Assembly (NCBI GenBank): GCA_963751395.1
Contig: CAVVUC010000003.1
Span: 372,001 to 436,000 of the forward strand
Source of the DNA: CAVVUC01 sp963751395
GTDB lineage: Bacteria > Verrucomicrobiota > Verrucomicrobiia > Chthoniobacterales > Chthoniobacteraceae
Length of the DNA: 64,000 bases
Direction of reading: 5' to 3'
The notes under the pieces are model-generated. The model was not told the DNA's origin. It did no database searches and saw nothing but the letters and a program-made list of their open reading frames with translations. Positions 16,445 to 25,682 of this stretch are shown in pieces. Position 1 is the stretch's first letter. Every line of letters starts with the position of its first letter. The position numbers and the translations under genes are program-made.

Positions 16445-16837
16445 ATGTATTCCCAGTTGTTGATCAAGGCCGCCACCGATGCGCGAAACCACGCGTATGC
16501 ACCGTATTCGCGGTTTGCCGTTGGAGCAGCGATCTTGGGATCCAAAAACGAGATCTACACTGGATGCAACGTCGAGAGCATTTCATTCGGACTGACGATC
16601 TGCGCCGAGCGGGCAGCCGTCTTCGCAGCGGTTAATGCCGGTTGTAGAGAGTTCCTGGCCATTGCAATCGTCGCAGACAGCAAGGAGCCGATTACGCCAT
16701 GTGGGGCCTGTCGGCAGGTGCTGGCCGAATTTCAACCTGAACTACGAATCCTCTCCGCAACACTCAAAGGCAACGTCTTGGAATCAAGCCTCGGTGTCCT
16801 CCTGCCACGCCCAAAGGCCGGCATCCTCAATCCTTAG
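16445..16837 (+). CDS. cdd: Cytidine deaminase
   Basis: A 130-residue homotetrameric-type cytidine deaminase converting cytidine or deoxycytidine to uridine forms for pyrimidine salvage. The N-terminus AATDARNHAYAPYSRFAVGA, the substrate segment TGCNVES, the catalytic CAERAA (zinc Cys and Glu) and the second zinc motif PCGACRQVLAEF are all present. ATG 16445 gives the normal length; an upstream TTG at 16433 is in frame. Its stop is immediately followed by a parS-like palindrome and the mnmG start 22 bp later. Salvage function fits the adjacent nucleotide kinases. Confidence 0.94.
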   Translation: MYSQLLIKAATDARNHAYAPYSRFAVGAAILGSKNEIYTGCNVESISFGLTICAERAAVFAAVNAGCREFLAIAIVADSKEPITPCGACRQVLAEFQPELRILSATLKGNVLESSLGVLLPRPKAGILNP

Positions 16838-16850
16838 TTCCACGTGGAAC
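16837..16850. promoter_or_regulatory. parS-like palindrome 1
   Basis: GTTCCACGTGGAAC, a perfect 14-bp palindrome matching the ParB-binding parS consensus (the form used in pseudomonads). It lies between cdd and mnmG; its first base is the last base of the cdd stop codon. An identical 17-bp context recurs at 17611-17627. parS sites cluster near the replication origin, and mnmG (gidA) is often origin-proximal. Confidence 0.72.
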
Positions 16851-16859
16851 AATCCATAC

Positions 16860-18713
16860 GTGTTTAAGTATCCGAAAGTTTATGATGTGATTGTGGTTGG
16901 CGCTGGCCACGCCGGAATCGAGGCGGCACTTGCGGCTGCGCGTCTGGGATGCGAGACGCTGATGCTCACGCAGAACATCGATACAATTGGCCAGATGTCC
17001 TGCAATCCTGCTGTGGGCGGACTTGCAAAAGGGCACATGGTAAGGGAAATCGACGCACTGGGCGGATTCATGGGGATCAACACCGATGCAACTGCGATAC
17101 AATGCAGGATGCTCAACGCGAACAAGGGACCGAGTGTTCGGGCTCCACGGTCGCAATGCGACAAGAAGGCATATCAATTTCGCGCGAAAGCAGTTTGCGA
17201 GCGCCAGGCGCATCTGGACGTTAAACAAGGCAACGTGGTCAGCATTCTCGAAAAGAGCGGGAAAGCGATCGGGGTCGAAACGAATCTCGGTCTTCAGTTT
17301 CCTGGTAGATCGATCGTCATCACAACGGGGACATTCATGCGGGGGCTGTTGCACGTCGGGCTTAGGAATCAGAATGGCGGACGAATGGGGGATGGTCCTT
17401 CTGTGCTAAGCGACAGCTTGAGGGAACTCGGCTTCGAAATCGGGCGCTTCAAGACCGGCACTCCATGTCGTCTCAATGGCCGGTCGATTGATTTTTCCAA
17501 ATGTGAGCCGCAGTACGGTGACGAGCCGCCGCCGAGATTCACCTTCATGCCCGAGGCGATTGAAGGAAATACGAATGACATCTTCTCGCTCAATTCAATC
17601 CGGGAAGGCAAGTTCCACGTGGAACAAATCCCATGTTGGATCACCCACACCAACTCAAGAACGCATGAGGTTATTCGTGCGAATTTGGATACATCACCGA
17701 TGTATTCGGGACGCATTGAAGGCGTGGGACCGCGGTATTGCCCTTCGATTGAGGACAAAGTCGTCAGATTTGCCGACAAGGATCACCACCAGCTTTTTCT
17801 GGAGCCCGAGGGACGCCACACCGAAGAGTTTTACGTCAACGGGATTTCAACCAGTCTTCCTTTCGATGTCCAATACGAGTTCATTCGCACCATCGCTGGA
17901 TTGGAAAACGCCGAGATAATGCGTCCCGGCTACGCGGTCGAGTATGATTATTGCGACCCCACCCAGCTTCACTCGACGCTGGAAACCAAGCGGCTCGAAC
18001 ACCTCTACTTTGCGGGGCAGATCAACGGCACGTCCGGTTACGAAGAGGCTGCGGCGCAAGGTTTGGTCGCCGGTGCAAACGCCGCATTGAAAATCCAAAA
18101 TACCAACCCGCTGATGCTCTCGCGGTCTGCCGCCTACATCAGCGTGTTAATCGACGATCTTGTCACAAAGGGCACAACCGAGCCTTACCGGATGTTTACG
18201 AGCCGCGCTGAGCACCGACTGCTGCTGAGGCAGGATAATGCGGATCTTCGACTGACACCCATCGGCCGCAGACATGGCTTGGTCGATTCGGAGCGGTGGG
18301 CCAAAGTTGAGGCGAAGCAGCGGCAGGTGGCCGATCTGCTGGGGCTGACAAAGCGCACCCGTTATATGGATGTCACGTTGACTCAGTGGCTCAAACGAGC
18401 TGATGAATCCTTCTCCAAACTTCCGGCTGATTTGTTGTCGGGGTTTCCAGATGAGGTCTGGCAGACCGTTGAGACAGACTTGAAATATGAAGGATACATC
18501 CGACGTGCGGAAGATGCAGTCGCACGCTCGCAGGCCACGGAACAAAAGGAACTGCCCCTCGACTGTGACTACACGGTGATCTCAGGACTTCGCTTGGAAG
18601 CAAAGCAGAAGTTTACGGCAATTCGACCGAGAACGCTGGGGCAGGCAGCACGAATTAGCGGGATTACACCAGCAGATCTGGCGTTGCTTTCCGTGTGGCT
18701 TGGGAAGAAGTAG
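16860..18713 (+). CDS. mnmG: tRNA uridine 5-carboxymethylaminomethyl modification enzyme MnmG
   Basis: A 617-residue FAD protein that, with MnmE, installs the 5-carboxymethylaminomethyl group at wobble U34 of certain tRNAs. The N-terminal dinucleotide motif VIVVGAGHAGIEAALAAARL, the signature MSCNPAVGGLAKGHMVREID, the GTPCRLNGRSIDF segment and the C-terminal GY.EEAAAQGLVAGANAAL region are all present. Start is GTG 16860 (MFKYPKVYDVIVVG); the frame is open upstream but overlaps cdd. A parS-like site is embedded in the coding region at 17612. No rsmG, parA or parB follows, unlike many origin regions. Confidence 0.95.
   Translation: MFKYPKVYDVIVVGAGHAGIEAALAAARLGCETLMLTQNIDTIGQMSCNPAVGGLAKGHMVREIDALGGFMGINTDATAIQCRMLNANKGPSVRAPRSQCDKKAYQFRAKAVCERQAHLDVKQGNVVSILEKSGKAIGVETNLGLQFPGRSIVITTGTFMRGLLHVGLRNQNGGRMGDGPSVLSDSLRELGFEIGRFKTGTPCRLNGRSIDFSKCEPQYGDEPPPRFTFMPEAIEGNTNDIFSLNSIREGKFHVEQIPCWITHTNSRTHEVIRANLDTSPMYSGRIEGVGPRYCPSIEDKVVRFADKDHHQLFLEPEGRHTEEFYVNGISTSLPFDVQYEFIRTIAGLENAEIMRPGYAVEYDYCDPTQLHSTLETKRLEHLYFAGQINGTSGYEEAAAQGLVAGANAALKIQNTNPLMLSRSAAYISVLIDDLVTKGTTEPYRMFTSRAEHRLLLRQDNADLRLTPIGRRHGLVDSERWAKVEAKQRQVADLLGLTKRTRYMDVTLTQWLKRADESFSKLPADLLSGFPDEVWQTVETDLKYEGYIRRAEDAVARSQATEQKELPLDCDYTVISGLRLEAKQKFTAIRPRTLGQAARISGITPADLALLSVWLGKK
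17612..17625. promoter_or_regulatory. parS-like palindrome 2, inside mnmG
   Basis: A second perfect GTTCCACGTGGAAC, encoding part of KFHVEQIP in mnmG. The flanks A...AA are also identical to site 1, 775 bp away. Conservation of a coding-embedded palindrome in two copies suggests selection for ParB binding. Confidence 0.7.
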
Positions 18714-19013
18714 CAGCCAGTTGGCCTGCTACGAGGCTGCGGCTACTCGCTTTGCGAGTGCGCAGAGAAAAGTAAGCCGAGAGAAGTTGCAGCCAACGAA
18801 ATCAAAATCGTCGTGCTCACGAGAAGAGAGAACGTTGTCATATTCAACTCGCCAGAACCGATGCGCTGCAAGTGAGGCGGAACGCCTTGAATTCCTTGGG
18901 ACATGGAGTTGAGTTGACCCGATGTTCGAGTCTCCTCGCCGTTGTTTTGATGGGATTATTCGGTCTCAGCGTGCTCATAACGCAATATAGAGCAGCCATC
19001 ATGCCTGATACGG
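18714..19013. other. Intergenic stretch between convergent genes
   Basis: About 300 bp between mnmG and the convergent TPR membrane protein. Small inverted pieces such as CTCGCTTTGCGAG near 18748-18760 could help termination. No gene is recognised. Confidence 0.5.
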
Positions 19014-21065
19014 CTACAGTCCGTTCGCAGCGATCCGTAAGCGTTCTGCCTGCTGAAGAGCTTCCGCTGCCTGCGTTTTTCGATCCATGCGGTCAAGAAT
19101 CGCAGCGAGCATGACGTATCGGCTCGGTTGATTCGGTTCACGCCGGATGATCATTTGTTCCGCATTGTAAGCCTCTGCCGGACAGTTTCTTGCAAGTTCC
19201 AGTTGGACCAGCACATCAAAAGCATCAACCGCATGAATATCGAGTTTTGCTGCGGCGAGGAGAATTTGCCTGGCAGCGTCAAACCGGCCATCCAGCGCCA
19301 ACATACGGCCCAGCTCGACATGGGATGCGGAATGCCACCAATGGGTATTCGCGTATCGCTCGATAACTCCGATTGCCTGCGCCAGCTTGCCCGATCGCTG
19401 AAGCAAAGTTGATTTGAACCGCGCCAGCTCCCAAACATCCGGACTGCGAGAAATTGCCTCATCGAGGATCGTCATCGCCTCCTCCGATCTGTTCTCATCG
19501 CAGCGCATCTGAGCAAGATTCAGCGCAGCAGACCAGGTATGCGGATATGTTTTCGCAAGAGTCTCGGCAGTGGGTTTGTCGCAGTTCAGGTAAACTTCAG
19601 CTTCTCTGACCTTGCCCTGCTTCATCAGGGTGATACCCAAGTTGATCCGTGCCGTTGCATAACCCGGAAACCTTTTCACGGCCTCTCGAAGAACCTTCTC
19701 CGCGGCTCGGTCGTCACCTTTTCGCGAATACACCAATGCCAGATTCTGGTGAACACGCGGAGTGCCTCCACCCGCTTCGATTGTGCGTTTGTAAAAAGTC
19801 TCCCCATCCTTCCAGTCTGTGCTCCTGGCCACGGTCCTGGCTCCGAGGCCGAGAGCAGCCACAACCACCACCGCACACGCAACGGCGTGGTATCGTGCAG
19901 GCAGCGCCATGACGCATCCTGCGATGAAAAGCAGGAAGCCAATGCTGGGCATGTAAATCCAATGTTCGGCAACTTGCGCATTGAGTGGAAAGAGGTTCGA
20001 AATGGGAAGAAAGCCAACGATGAACCACATGACTCCAAATATGCGCATCCGCTGCCATGGGCGTCGGCTGAAGCACATGGAAATGAATAGCGCCAGGACC
20101 AAAGCTCCGATCGCCGAAAGATACTCGTAGCTGATTTGCTGCCGCCATGCTGCCGCGCTCCCGTAAGCACCGGGCACAAAAATGATCCTGTCCATGCGCA
20201 AGTTCCATGGCACAAAAATAAGACCGGCATAATCACCCAGGGCCCTAAGCATCAGCAGCACTCGGACGCTGAAAACGCCCGGCTCCGGCTGTGGTCCAGA
20301 AGGATTTGCAGCGGGCAAGTTTCTAAGGATGAGGTAGAGACCAGCAATCGTGAGCAATGCAAATGTCGCTGCGAATTTACGTGTCCGTGGCTGCCTGGCA
20401 TCAAAGGCAAACGAGTAACCGAGAAACAAAACCATCCAAATAAGTGCGATTTCCTTTGAGCAAAGCGCCAGCAAACAGAGAATTGCGGCAGCGATATTCA
20501 GCACGACAGGTGTGACTCTCCTCCCGCAGTTCGCTGATTTGATGTAGAGCAACCATGCAGAGACAGCAAACAAGGTTGCCAGACTGTCTGCCCGTCCGGA
20601 GACATAGGCAACAGCGGCATTATGGATTGGGTGGATGACCCAGATCAAAGCCACAAGCCATGACAAAATCGGTATGGCGGCCTTGTCTTCCTCTTCACTC
20701 AACAAGCGAGGAAGCAGCTTTTTGAGGAGTAAGTAGATCAGATAACCGCTGCTTGCGTGATAGCAGACATTAGAAAGATGATAGCCGAAAGGCTCTCTGT
20801 TCCACAGCCAGTAATCCAGCATGTAACTAAGATTCTGAACCGGCCTGTAGTAAACGGATAGCGAATCGAGGAATAAATGGTGACGAAACACCTCGACAGC
20901 GAAGATGGGACTCTTAAAGAAAGGATTGTCTCCCACCAGGTAGAGATCGTCCCACAGAAACTCGCCGTTCAGTGCGGGAGCGTAAACGACAAGTGCCGCG
21001 AGCATGAGCGCGGCAAAAACAAAAAATTCTCTCAGGGCTGGACTGGAAAAGCGCAGGCGAGCCAT
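19014..21065 (-). CDS. TMTC-like membrane glycosyltransferase with TPR repeats
   Basis: A 683-residue protein. About 10-12 hydrophobic segments fill residues 12-420. Early family-like features are NGEFLWDDLYLVGDNPFF (the acidic W-D-D loop of GT-C enzymes) and PVQNLSYMLDYWLW. At least five TPR-type repeats follow, from about residue 440 (VHQNLALVYSRKGDDRAAEK, ARINLGITLMKQGKVREAEV). The architecture resembles eukaryotic TMTC O-mannosyltransferases and bacterial homologues; a lipid-linked sugar donor and protein acceptor are inferred. The start at 21065 is about 70 bp upstream of the pseudopilin stop on the same strand. Confidence 0.75.
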   Translation of the reverse strand: MARLRFSSPALREFFVFAALMLAALVVYAPALNGEFLWDDLYLVGDNPFFKSPIFAVEVFRHHLFLDSLSVYYRPVQNLSYMLDYWLWNREPFGYHLSNVCYHASSGYLIYLLLKKLLPRLLSEEEDKAAIPILSWLVALIWVIHPIHNAAVAYVSGRADSLATLFAVSAWLLYIKSANCGRRVTPVVLNIAAAILCLLALCSKEIALIWMVLFLGYSFAFDARQPRTRKFAATFALLTIAGLYLILRNLPAANPSGPQPEPGVFSVRVLLMLRALGDYAGLIFVPWNLRMDRIIFVPGAYGSAAAWRQQISYEYLSAIGALVLALFISMCFSRRPWQRMRIFGVMWFIVGFLPISNLFPLNAQVAEHWIYMPSIGFLLFIAGCVMALPARYHAVACAVVVVAALGLGARTVARSTDWKDGETFYKRTIEAGGGTPRVHQNLALVYSRKGDDRAAEKVLREAVKRFPGYATARINLGITLMKQGKVREAEVYLNCDKPTAETLAKTYPHTWSAALNLAQMRCDENRSEEAMTILDEAISRSPDVWELARFKSTLLQRSGKLAQAIGVIERYANTHWWHSASHVELGRMLALDGRFDAARQILLAAAKLDIHAVDAFDVLVQLELARNCPAEAYNAEQMIIRREPNQPSRYVMLAAILDRMDRKTQAAEALQQAERLRIAANGL

Positions 21066-21088
21066 CTCGATGGTTTGGGCCCTAAATA

Positions 21089-21126
21089 CTTCAACCGTTC
21101 TTTCCAGAAGGAAAGAACGGTTGAAG
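21089..21126 (-). terminator. Perfect 17-bp hairpin after the first pseudopilin gene
   Basis: Arms 21089-21105 and 21110-21126 are exact reverse complements around a 4-base loop, 6 bp past the pseudopilin stop on the minus strand and before the TPR membrane protein gene. It lacks a strong T-run, so it may be an attenuator or a processing/stability hairpin. Confidence 0.7.
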
Positions 21127-21132
21127 GTTTGA

Positions 21133-21531
21133 TTAGTTATATGGAGACCAGAAGGTATTGTCTGCGACGTCGGATAAAGAGTCGTAGGTGGTGCTGTTCA
21201 CCCTCGGAATTCCATCCACAGTGAATGGTCCATAGGCCTGTCCAAAAAGATCACTACCAGTGTTGTAGAGTTTTGAGCCGGTCTTGATGTAGTTTTTGAG
21301 ATCATCAAACTGAGGGTTAAATCCAGCAGGTTTGCCAGTCTCCATCGCGTATTGTTCGAGCGCATGGTGAAGATTCCGGAGGTCTTCCAGAATCGCCGTT
21401 GCTTGCGATCTCTTTCTTGCACGAAGGAAGTTGGGAACAGCTATCGCAGCCAGGAGCGCGATGATTGCGACCACTATCATGATCTCCACGAGGGTAAAAC
21501 CCGCGTGGCTCTTTTTGATTGAGTGCAACAT
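21133..21531 (-). CDS. Type II/IV pseudopilin with prepilin signal, copy 1
   Basis: A 132-residue prepilin-like protein. The type III signal MLHSIKKSHAG/FTLVEIMI is followed by one long hydrophobic helix (VVAIIALLAAIAVPNFLRAR) that anchors the protein before cleavage and methylation by prepilin peptidase. The C-terminal part is globular and ends WSPYN. ATG 21531 puts the cleavage glycine at residue 11, the usual position; the longer in-frame start adds nothing. It is a close paralogue of the gene at 21694-22095. No secretion machinery is nearby, so assembly would use components encoded elsewhere. Confidence 0.9.
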   Translation of the reverse strand: MLHSIKKSHAGFTLVEIMIVVAIIALLAAIAVPNFLRARKRSQATAILEDLRNLHHALEQYAMETGKPAGFNPQFDDLKNYIKTGSKLYNTGSDLFGQAYGPFTVDGIPRVNSTTYDSLSDVADNTFWSPYN

Positions 21532-21633
21532 ATCTGCGGTTGTGGTTTGGATTCCCGGAATCAAATTTGAGAGGCGCTAACTGCAAAACTGCGAGGCAAC
21601 CTTGCACGTTAGCGCCACTTCAAACTTAAACAC

Positions 21634-21670
21634 CCAGTTGCCCTTCACGACGTTGCGCTGAGGCAACTGG
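21634..21670 (-). terminator. Hairpin after the second pseudopilin gene
   Basis: CCAGTTGCC (21634-21642) and GGCAACTGG (21662-21670) form a 9-bp stem about 24 bp past the stop of the gene at 21694. A T-containing stretch follows on the minus strand. Probably a terminator. Confidence 0.55.
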
Positions 21671-21693
21671 ATGCTTTTTGGAATCCGCAATGT

Positions 21694-22095
21694 TCACTTG
21701 TAGGGCGACCAGAACTCGGCTGGGGCCACGTCGGAGAGTGCCGTGAAGGTCGAGGAATTGACCTTTACCACCGTATCAACGGTGAACGCATCGCCATAGG
21801 AGGTGCCGAAGACATCTTTGCCGGTCGTGTAAAGCGTCGAGCCGGTTTTGATGTAGTTCTTCAGGTCCCCGAACGTCGCCACGGTGTTCGAGTTCTTGTT
21901 GGTTTCCACGGCGTATTGATCCAGCGCCGAATCCAGCATGCGCAAGTCCTCCAGCACACGGGTCGCTTGCGAACGCTTGCGGGCACGCAGGAAGTTTGGC
22001 ACGGCAATCGCAGCCAGGAGAGCGATGATGGCCACGACGATCATGATTTCAACGAGGGTAAAGCCCCCGCGGTTCTTGTTTAGTTTCTGCAACAT
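21694..22095 (-). CDS. Type II/IV pseudopilin with prepilin signal, copy 2
   Basis: A 133-residue pseudopilin: MLQKLNKNRGG/FTLVEIMIVV with cleavage after Gly 11, then the anchor helix shared with copy 1 and the RARKRSQATRVLEDLRMLDS segment. The globular part diverges in the middle and converges again at the end (VAPAEFWSPYK). Upstream DNA is AT-rich (22096-22140) and probably carries the promoter. The near-identical N-terminal half and repeated gene order indicate a tandem duplication. Confidence 0.92.
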   Translation of the reverse strand: MLQKLNKNRGGFTLVEIMIVVAIIALLAAIAVPNFLRARKRSQATRVLEDLRMLDSALDQYAVETNKNSNTVATFGDLKNYIKTGSTLYTTGKDVFGTSYGDAFTVDTVVKVNSSTFTALSDVAPAEFWSPYK

Positions 22096-22239
22096 AGTTA
22101 TGTATTAGTTCGGTGTTTGTTTTATTTTGCTTATTTATGTCTTACGATGTGATCGGAAGATGAACCCCATTAGAGCAGCCCAGATGCCAATGTTATGGAT
22201 TTTATGGGCACGACTTGATTCACATTCGTGCCTTCATAG

Positions 22240-24159
22240 ATGCAGCCAGTGACGCTAAAGCAGCGGCTGAACACCGCGTCATTCATTTCATCGCCAGCCT
22301 TCTGGCTGTTCGCACTTGCGTTTGGAGTGCGGCTACTTGTTCTGAGCCGGCTTTCCGCGACTCCTTATTTCCTGCCGGATGCCGGCGACATGAAGTTCTA
22401 CAGTGATTGGGCGCTTCGCATCGCTCACGGCACTTTGACTGACGGCAAGGCATTCTACGGATTACCGGGCTACGCCTACTTGCTGGCCGCGATTTACACC
22501 CTGATCGGCTTCGATCCATTCGCTGCCGGTGTTGTTCAAGCCTTCTCGGAAGCATTGATAGCCGTCGTCATTTATCGAATTGGCCAAGCGGTGTTTGTGA
22601 CCGATCCGGCGCAGGCGCGATGGATGGGAGGACTCGCAGCCCTCGGCTGGGTCTTCTTCCAGCCGGCCCAGACCTTTTCCGTCATCCTTATGCCGACCAC
22701 ATGGCTCGTGCTCGCCTACTGGTCCTGCATCCTCTGGCTCCTTAACATCAAAGCCTGTTCGGTCTGGCGTCCCTGGCTGTGGATCGGACTCTCCATCGGA
22801 GTCGTGGCGATGATGATCGCAACGGTGCTCTTTCTCGTTCCCCTTGTTGTCGCTGCGATCATCTGCCATGTCGCTCGTGTCGAGCAGCCATTGCGGCGAT
22901 GGTTCAAGGTCGCGGCCGCTTCGTCCTTCGTGCTCATCGGCATCTACGCAGGCTCATCTCCTTGCTGGCTCCACAACCACCTCATCGCAAAGGAGCCCGT
23001 CATGCTTTCGGCACACAGCGGCATCAACTTTTACATCGGCAACAACCCGATCGCGAATGGGTACCCTAAAATTCCACCCGGCATGCGTGCCGGCCAGGAA
23101 GGCATGCTGAAAGACTCCATCACAATGGCAGAAATGGCTGCCGGCCATGCTTTGAAAAGAGTCGAGGTATCGCGCTATTGGTCGGCTAAAGCCGAGGACT
23201 ACATCCACTCGAACTTTCGCTCGTGGTTGCTGTTGATGGCTACCAAGTTCAAAAACTTCTGGAACACCTTCCAATACGACGATCTCAGCCTCGTGACTCT
23301 CTTCTCACAAAACCGCATCCTGACTCCCGGCCTGCGATTCGGCTTCATTGCAGCGCTCGCGATACCAGGAATGATCCTCGCCGGCTTTCGAGTAAAACGA
23401 TCGCGCTGGGTCATTGCCGCGATCCTGCTTCACATGTGCGCGTTAATGCCTGTCTTCATTACCGAACGCTATCGCATGGCGGCGGTGCCGGGGATCTTGT
23501 TGATGGCGGCTTATGGTTTGCTCACCTTCTGGAATGATTTGAACTCAAGGAAGTGGCTCGAAACCGGGCTGTATGTCGGGCTTGCTGCTGCATCCGCCTT
23601 CTTTGTTTCCATGCCACAATCCGATCCGGGACTTTGGTCGCTCGACTACTACAACACCGGCATAAAAGCGATCGGGGCCGGAGATCTCGAGCGCGCACAG
23701 CACGATCTGGAAATTGCCTATGCCTATGTGCCGGATAACTCGGAAATCAACTTTGCTCTTGGCAATTTGTGGTGGAAGAAAAGGGATTTCCTGGAGGCCC
23801 GTTTGTTTGCTTCTACGTTCTTTCCTGTCGTCGATCCCTATTCATGGATGCAGGCCCGCCAGCAAATGACGAAATACTATCGGAACGCCTATTTGATCAA
23901 CACCAACCATGGTCCGGTCCGAAATAACCTCGCGGTCCTCGCGATGGAGGAGGAGAACTGGGCCTACGCCAGGAAATTCCTGAAAGAGGCCCTGAGAATA
24001 GATCCCGACGATGCAACGACAAATTTTCTTTCGGCGAAAGCATGCTACAAGTGCGGCGACATCGAAGGGGCGCAATTGCACATTCAAAAAGCCATGCAGC
24101 TCAGGCCGCAGGAGACCGCATTCCAAAAACTGTCAGACGAGATCGCGTCGCACAAATGA
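22240..24159 (+). CDS. Membrane glycosyltransferase (GT39-like) with C-terminal TPRs
   Basis: A 639-residue protein with multiple hydrophobic segments from residue 18 to about 470. An early periplasmic loop has acidic residues (SATPYFLPDAGDMKFYSDWA) as in GT-C/PMT-type transferases. The last 160 residues contain TPR-like helices (DLEIAYAYVPDNSEINFALG, NLAVLAMEEENWAYARKFLK). It probably transfers sugars from polyprenyl-phosphate donors at the periplasmic face. It lies on the plus strand 47 bp before a second membrane protein gene of related type. Confidence 0.7.
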   Translation: MQPVTLKQRLNTASFISSPAFWLFALAFGVRLLVLSRLSATPYFLPDAGDMKFYSDWALRIAHGTLTDGKAFYGLPGYAYLLAAIYTLIGFDPFAAGVVQAFSEALIAVVIYRIGQAVFVTDPAQARWMGGLAALGWVFFQPAQTFSVILMPTTWLVLAYWSCILWLLNIKACSVWRPWLWIGLSIGVVAMMIATVLFLVPLVVAAIICHVARVEQPLRRWFKVAAASSFVLIGIYAGSSPCWLHNHLIAKEPVMLSAHSGINFYIGNNPIANGYPKIPPGMRAGQEGMLKDSITMAEMAAGHALKRVEVSRYWSAKAEDYIHSNFRSWLLLMATKFKNFWNTFQYDDLSLVTLFSQNRILTPGLRFGFIAALAIPGMILAGFRVKRSRWVIAAILLHMCALMPVFITERYRMAAVPGILLMAAYGLLTFWNDLNSRKWLETGLYVGLAAASAFFVSMPQSDPGLWSLDYYNTGIKAIGAGDLERAQHDLEIAYAYVPDNSEINFALGNLWWKKRDFLEARLFASTFFPVVDPYSWMQARQQMTKYYRNAYLINTNHGPVRNNLAVLAMEEENWAYARKFLKEALRIDPDDATTNFLSAKACYKCGDIEGAQLHIQKAMQLRPQETAFQKLSDEIASHK

Positions 24160-24206
24160 CAGGCGCTGAAGCCATGGCATAGGCACTGCTTTGCGATCAG
24201 GCTTGC

Positions 24207-25661
24207 GTGATCGATAATCTACCGGCCCAGCGATTATATCTAAATTCTTCTCGCAGGGAGTCGGTGCGATCCCGCTGGGAGAAAACCGATCTGCTTTGCG
24301 CACTTGTTTTCGCCGTCGGAGCCTTGGCGGCTTGCCTCCTGTTCATGTATGCGCTCTCCTGTCCGCTCTCCCGCCGCGTCCAAGGCGACTCCCTGGAATA
24401 CCTCAAGATCGCCGACAGCTTCACGTCCCTACCGCAGGCACTTTCCTACACCGGGGACCGCACCTACGGCTACCCGATGTTCCTTTGTCTGGTCGGTTGG
24501 ATTGCTTCGCCGAGTGACCTGGCGACATGGCTGAACGGCATTTCGATCGTCCAACTTGGCTTGCACATAGTGGCGTGCATTTTGTTTTACGCAGCGGTCC
24601 TCAGACCTTTGTTCGAGAAAGCGGCCCTGCCACGAATTGCCGCCGCTTCATTGGCTTCGGTGATCATGAGTTATCCGACTCTGGTCACTTACACCAGTCT
24701 TCCTCTAACGGATACCTTCTGCGTGGACCTGATAATGATTGCGGCATGCATCAGCTTCGCGACCTTGAATCAAACAGTAATGAAGGCGTGCCTCGGCAGC
24801 GGTCTTTGTGGGCTTGTCCTCGGATACACCATCATGGTTCGGCCGTCATTCTGGCCAGCCATTTCCGCCTTTTGCATCGTGTCGATGATCCACGCTGCCT
24901 TGAGACTTGGAAAACAATGGAGTGCGATCTTGAAAGCGACGAGCCTTGTCGCAGGAATCGCGACGATCATCGCGCCGGCGCTTTGGAATGGGCGCAATGT
25001 TTACGGCACTCCGGCACTGCAAAAACCGGAGTTTGTTAAAGCTTGCTCGGTAAGTTGCCTTCAGAGTGGCCTCTATTCTGTGCGAGTCTTTTGGTCATTC
25101 ACGCGTCATTCAAAGGAATCACTTCCGGGAATTCGCGATCCGCTCCTGGTCGAGAACTATGAAGCGAACAAGACGGACGTTCAGTCGCCCGCAACCCTTC
25201 TGAAACATCTCTTCTCCAAACCCCAGGTCGTTCCGTTTTACATCGGGAAAAAAACAATCGCGCTATTCGACGAACCGCACATCCAGCCTTACCTCGCTGA
25301 AGAAACGCCTCCTTGGTTCAGCCTGCTGCAAAGAGTTTTTGCAACAGGCAGCTTCTGCGGACTGATCGCGCTGCTGGTGAGTTTGGTCACACAAATCTTC
25401 TCCAAAAGACCCCAATCTTGGATTGGCTTTCCCTGGGCGGTGTTTGTTGTCTTCCTGCTCATGACCCACGGAGTCGTGCAAATTGAGGGCAGGTATGGAT
25501 TCTCCGCGATCCCCCTGTGTCTCGCATCCCTCTTCCTCGGTTACTCCCAGGCAAGGCAGCTTGGGACGCGCTTCACCTGTTACTGGGCGCTTACAATACT
25601 AATCGCCGCGGGCATCTTTCTCTATCAGGTGACAGCTTGGGACCATGTGGCACCCGTCTGA
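24207..25661 (+). CDS. Membrane protein, probable GT-C-type glycosyltransferase
   Basis: A 484-residue polytopic protein with about 9-10 hydrophobic stretches and no TPR part. The first loop (VQGDSLEYLKIADSF) resembles the D-containing catalytic loop of GT-C enzymes. Otherwise no specific family is recognised. Start is GTG 24207; an internal start is possible. It follows the GT39-like gene with 47 bp between them, likely one operon. Converges with the DRTGG-domain gene, with 21 bp between stops. Confidence 0.55.
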   Translation: MIDNLPAQRLYLNSSRRESVRSRWEKTDLLCALVFAVGALAACLLFMYALSCPLSRRVQGDSLEYLKIADSFTSLPQALSYTGDRTYGYPMFLCLVGWIASPSDLATWLNGISIVQLGLHIVACILFYAAVLRPLFEKAALPRIAAASLASVIMSYPTLVTYTSLPLTDTFCVDLIMIAACISFATLNQTVMKACLGSGLCGLVLGYTIMVRPSFWPAISAFCIVSMIHAALRLGKQWSAILKATSLVAGIATIIAPALWNGRNVYGTPALQKPEFVKACSVSCLQSGLYSVRVFWSFTRHSKESLPGIRDPLLVENYEANKTDVQSPATLLKHLFSKPQVVPFYIGKKTIALFDEPHIQPYLAEETPPWFSLLQRVFATGSFCGLIALLVSLVTQIFSKRPQSWIGFPWAVFVVFLLMTHGVVQIEGRYGFSAIPLCLASLFLGYSQARQLGTRFTCYWALTILIAAGIFLYQVTAWDHVAPV

Positions 25662-25682
25662 GTGCTTCGCCCGCACCCCGGC

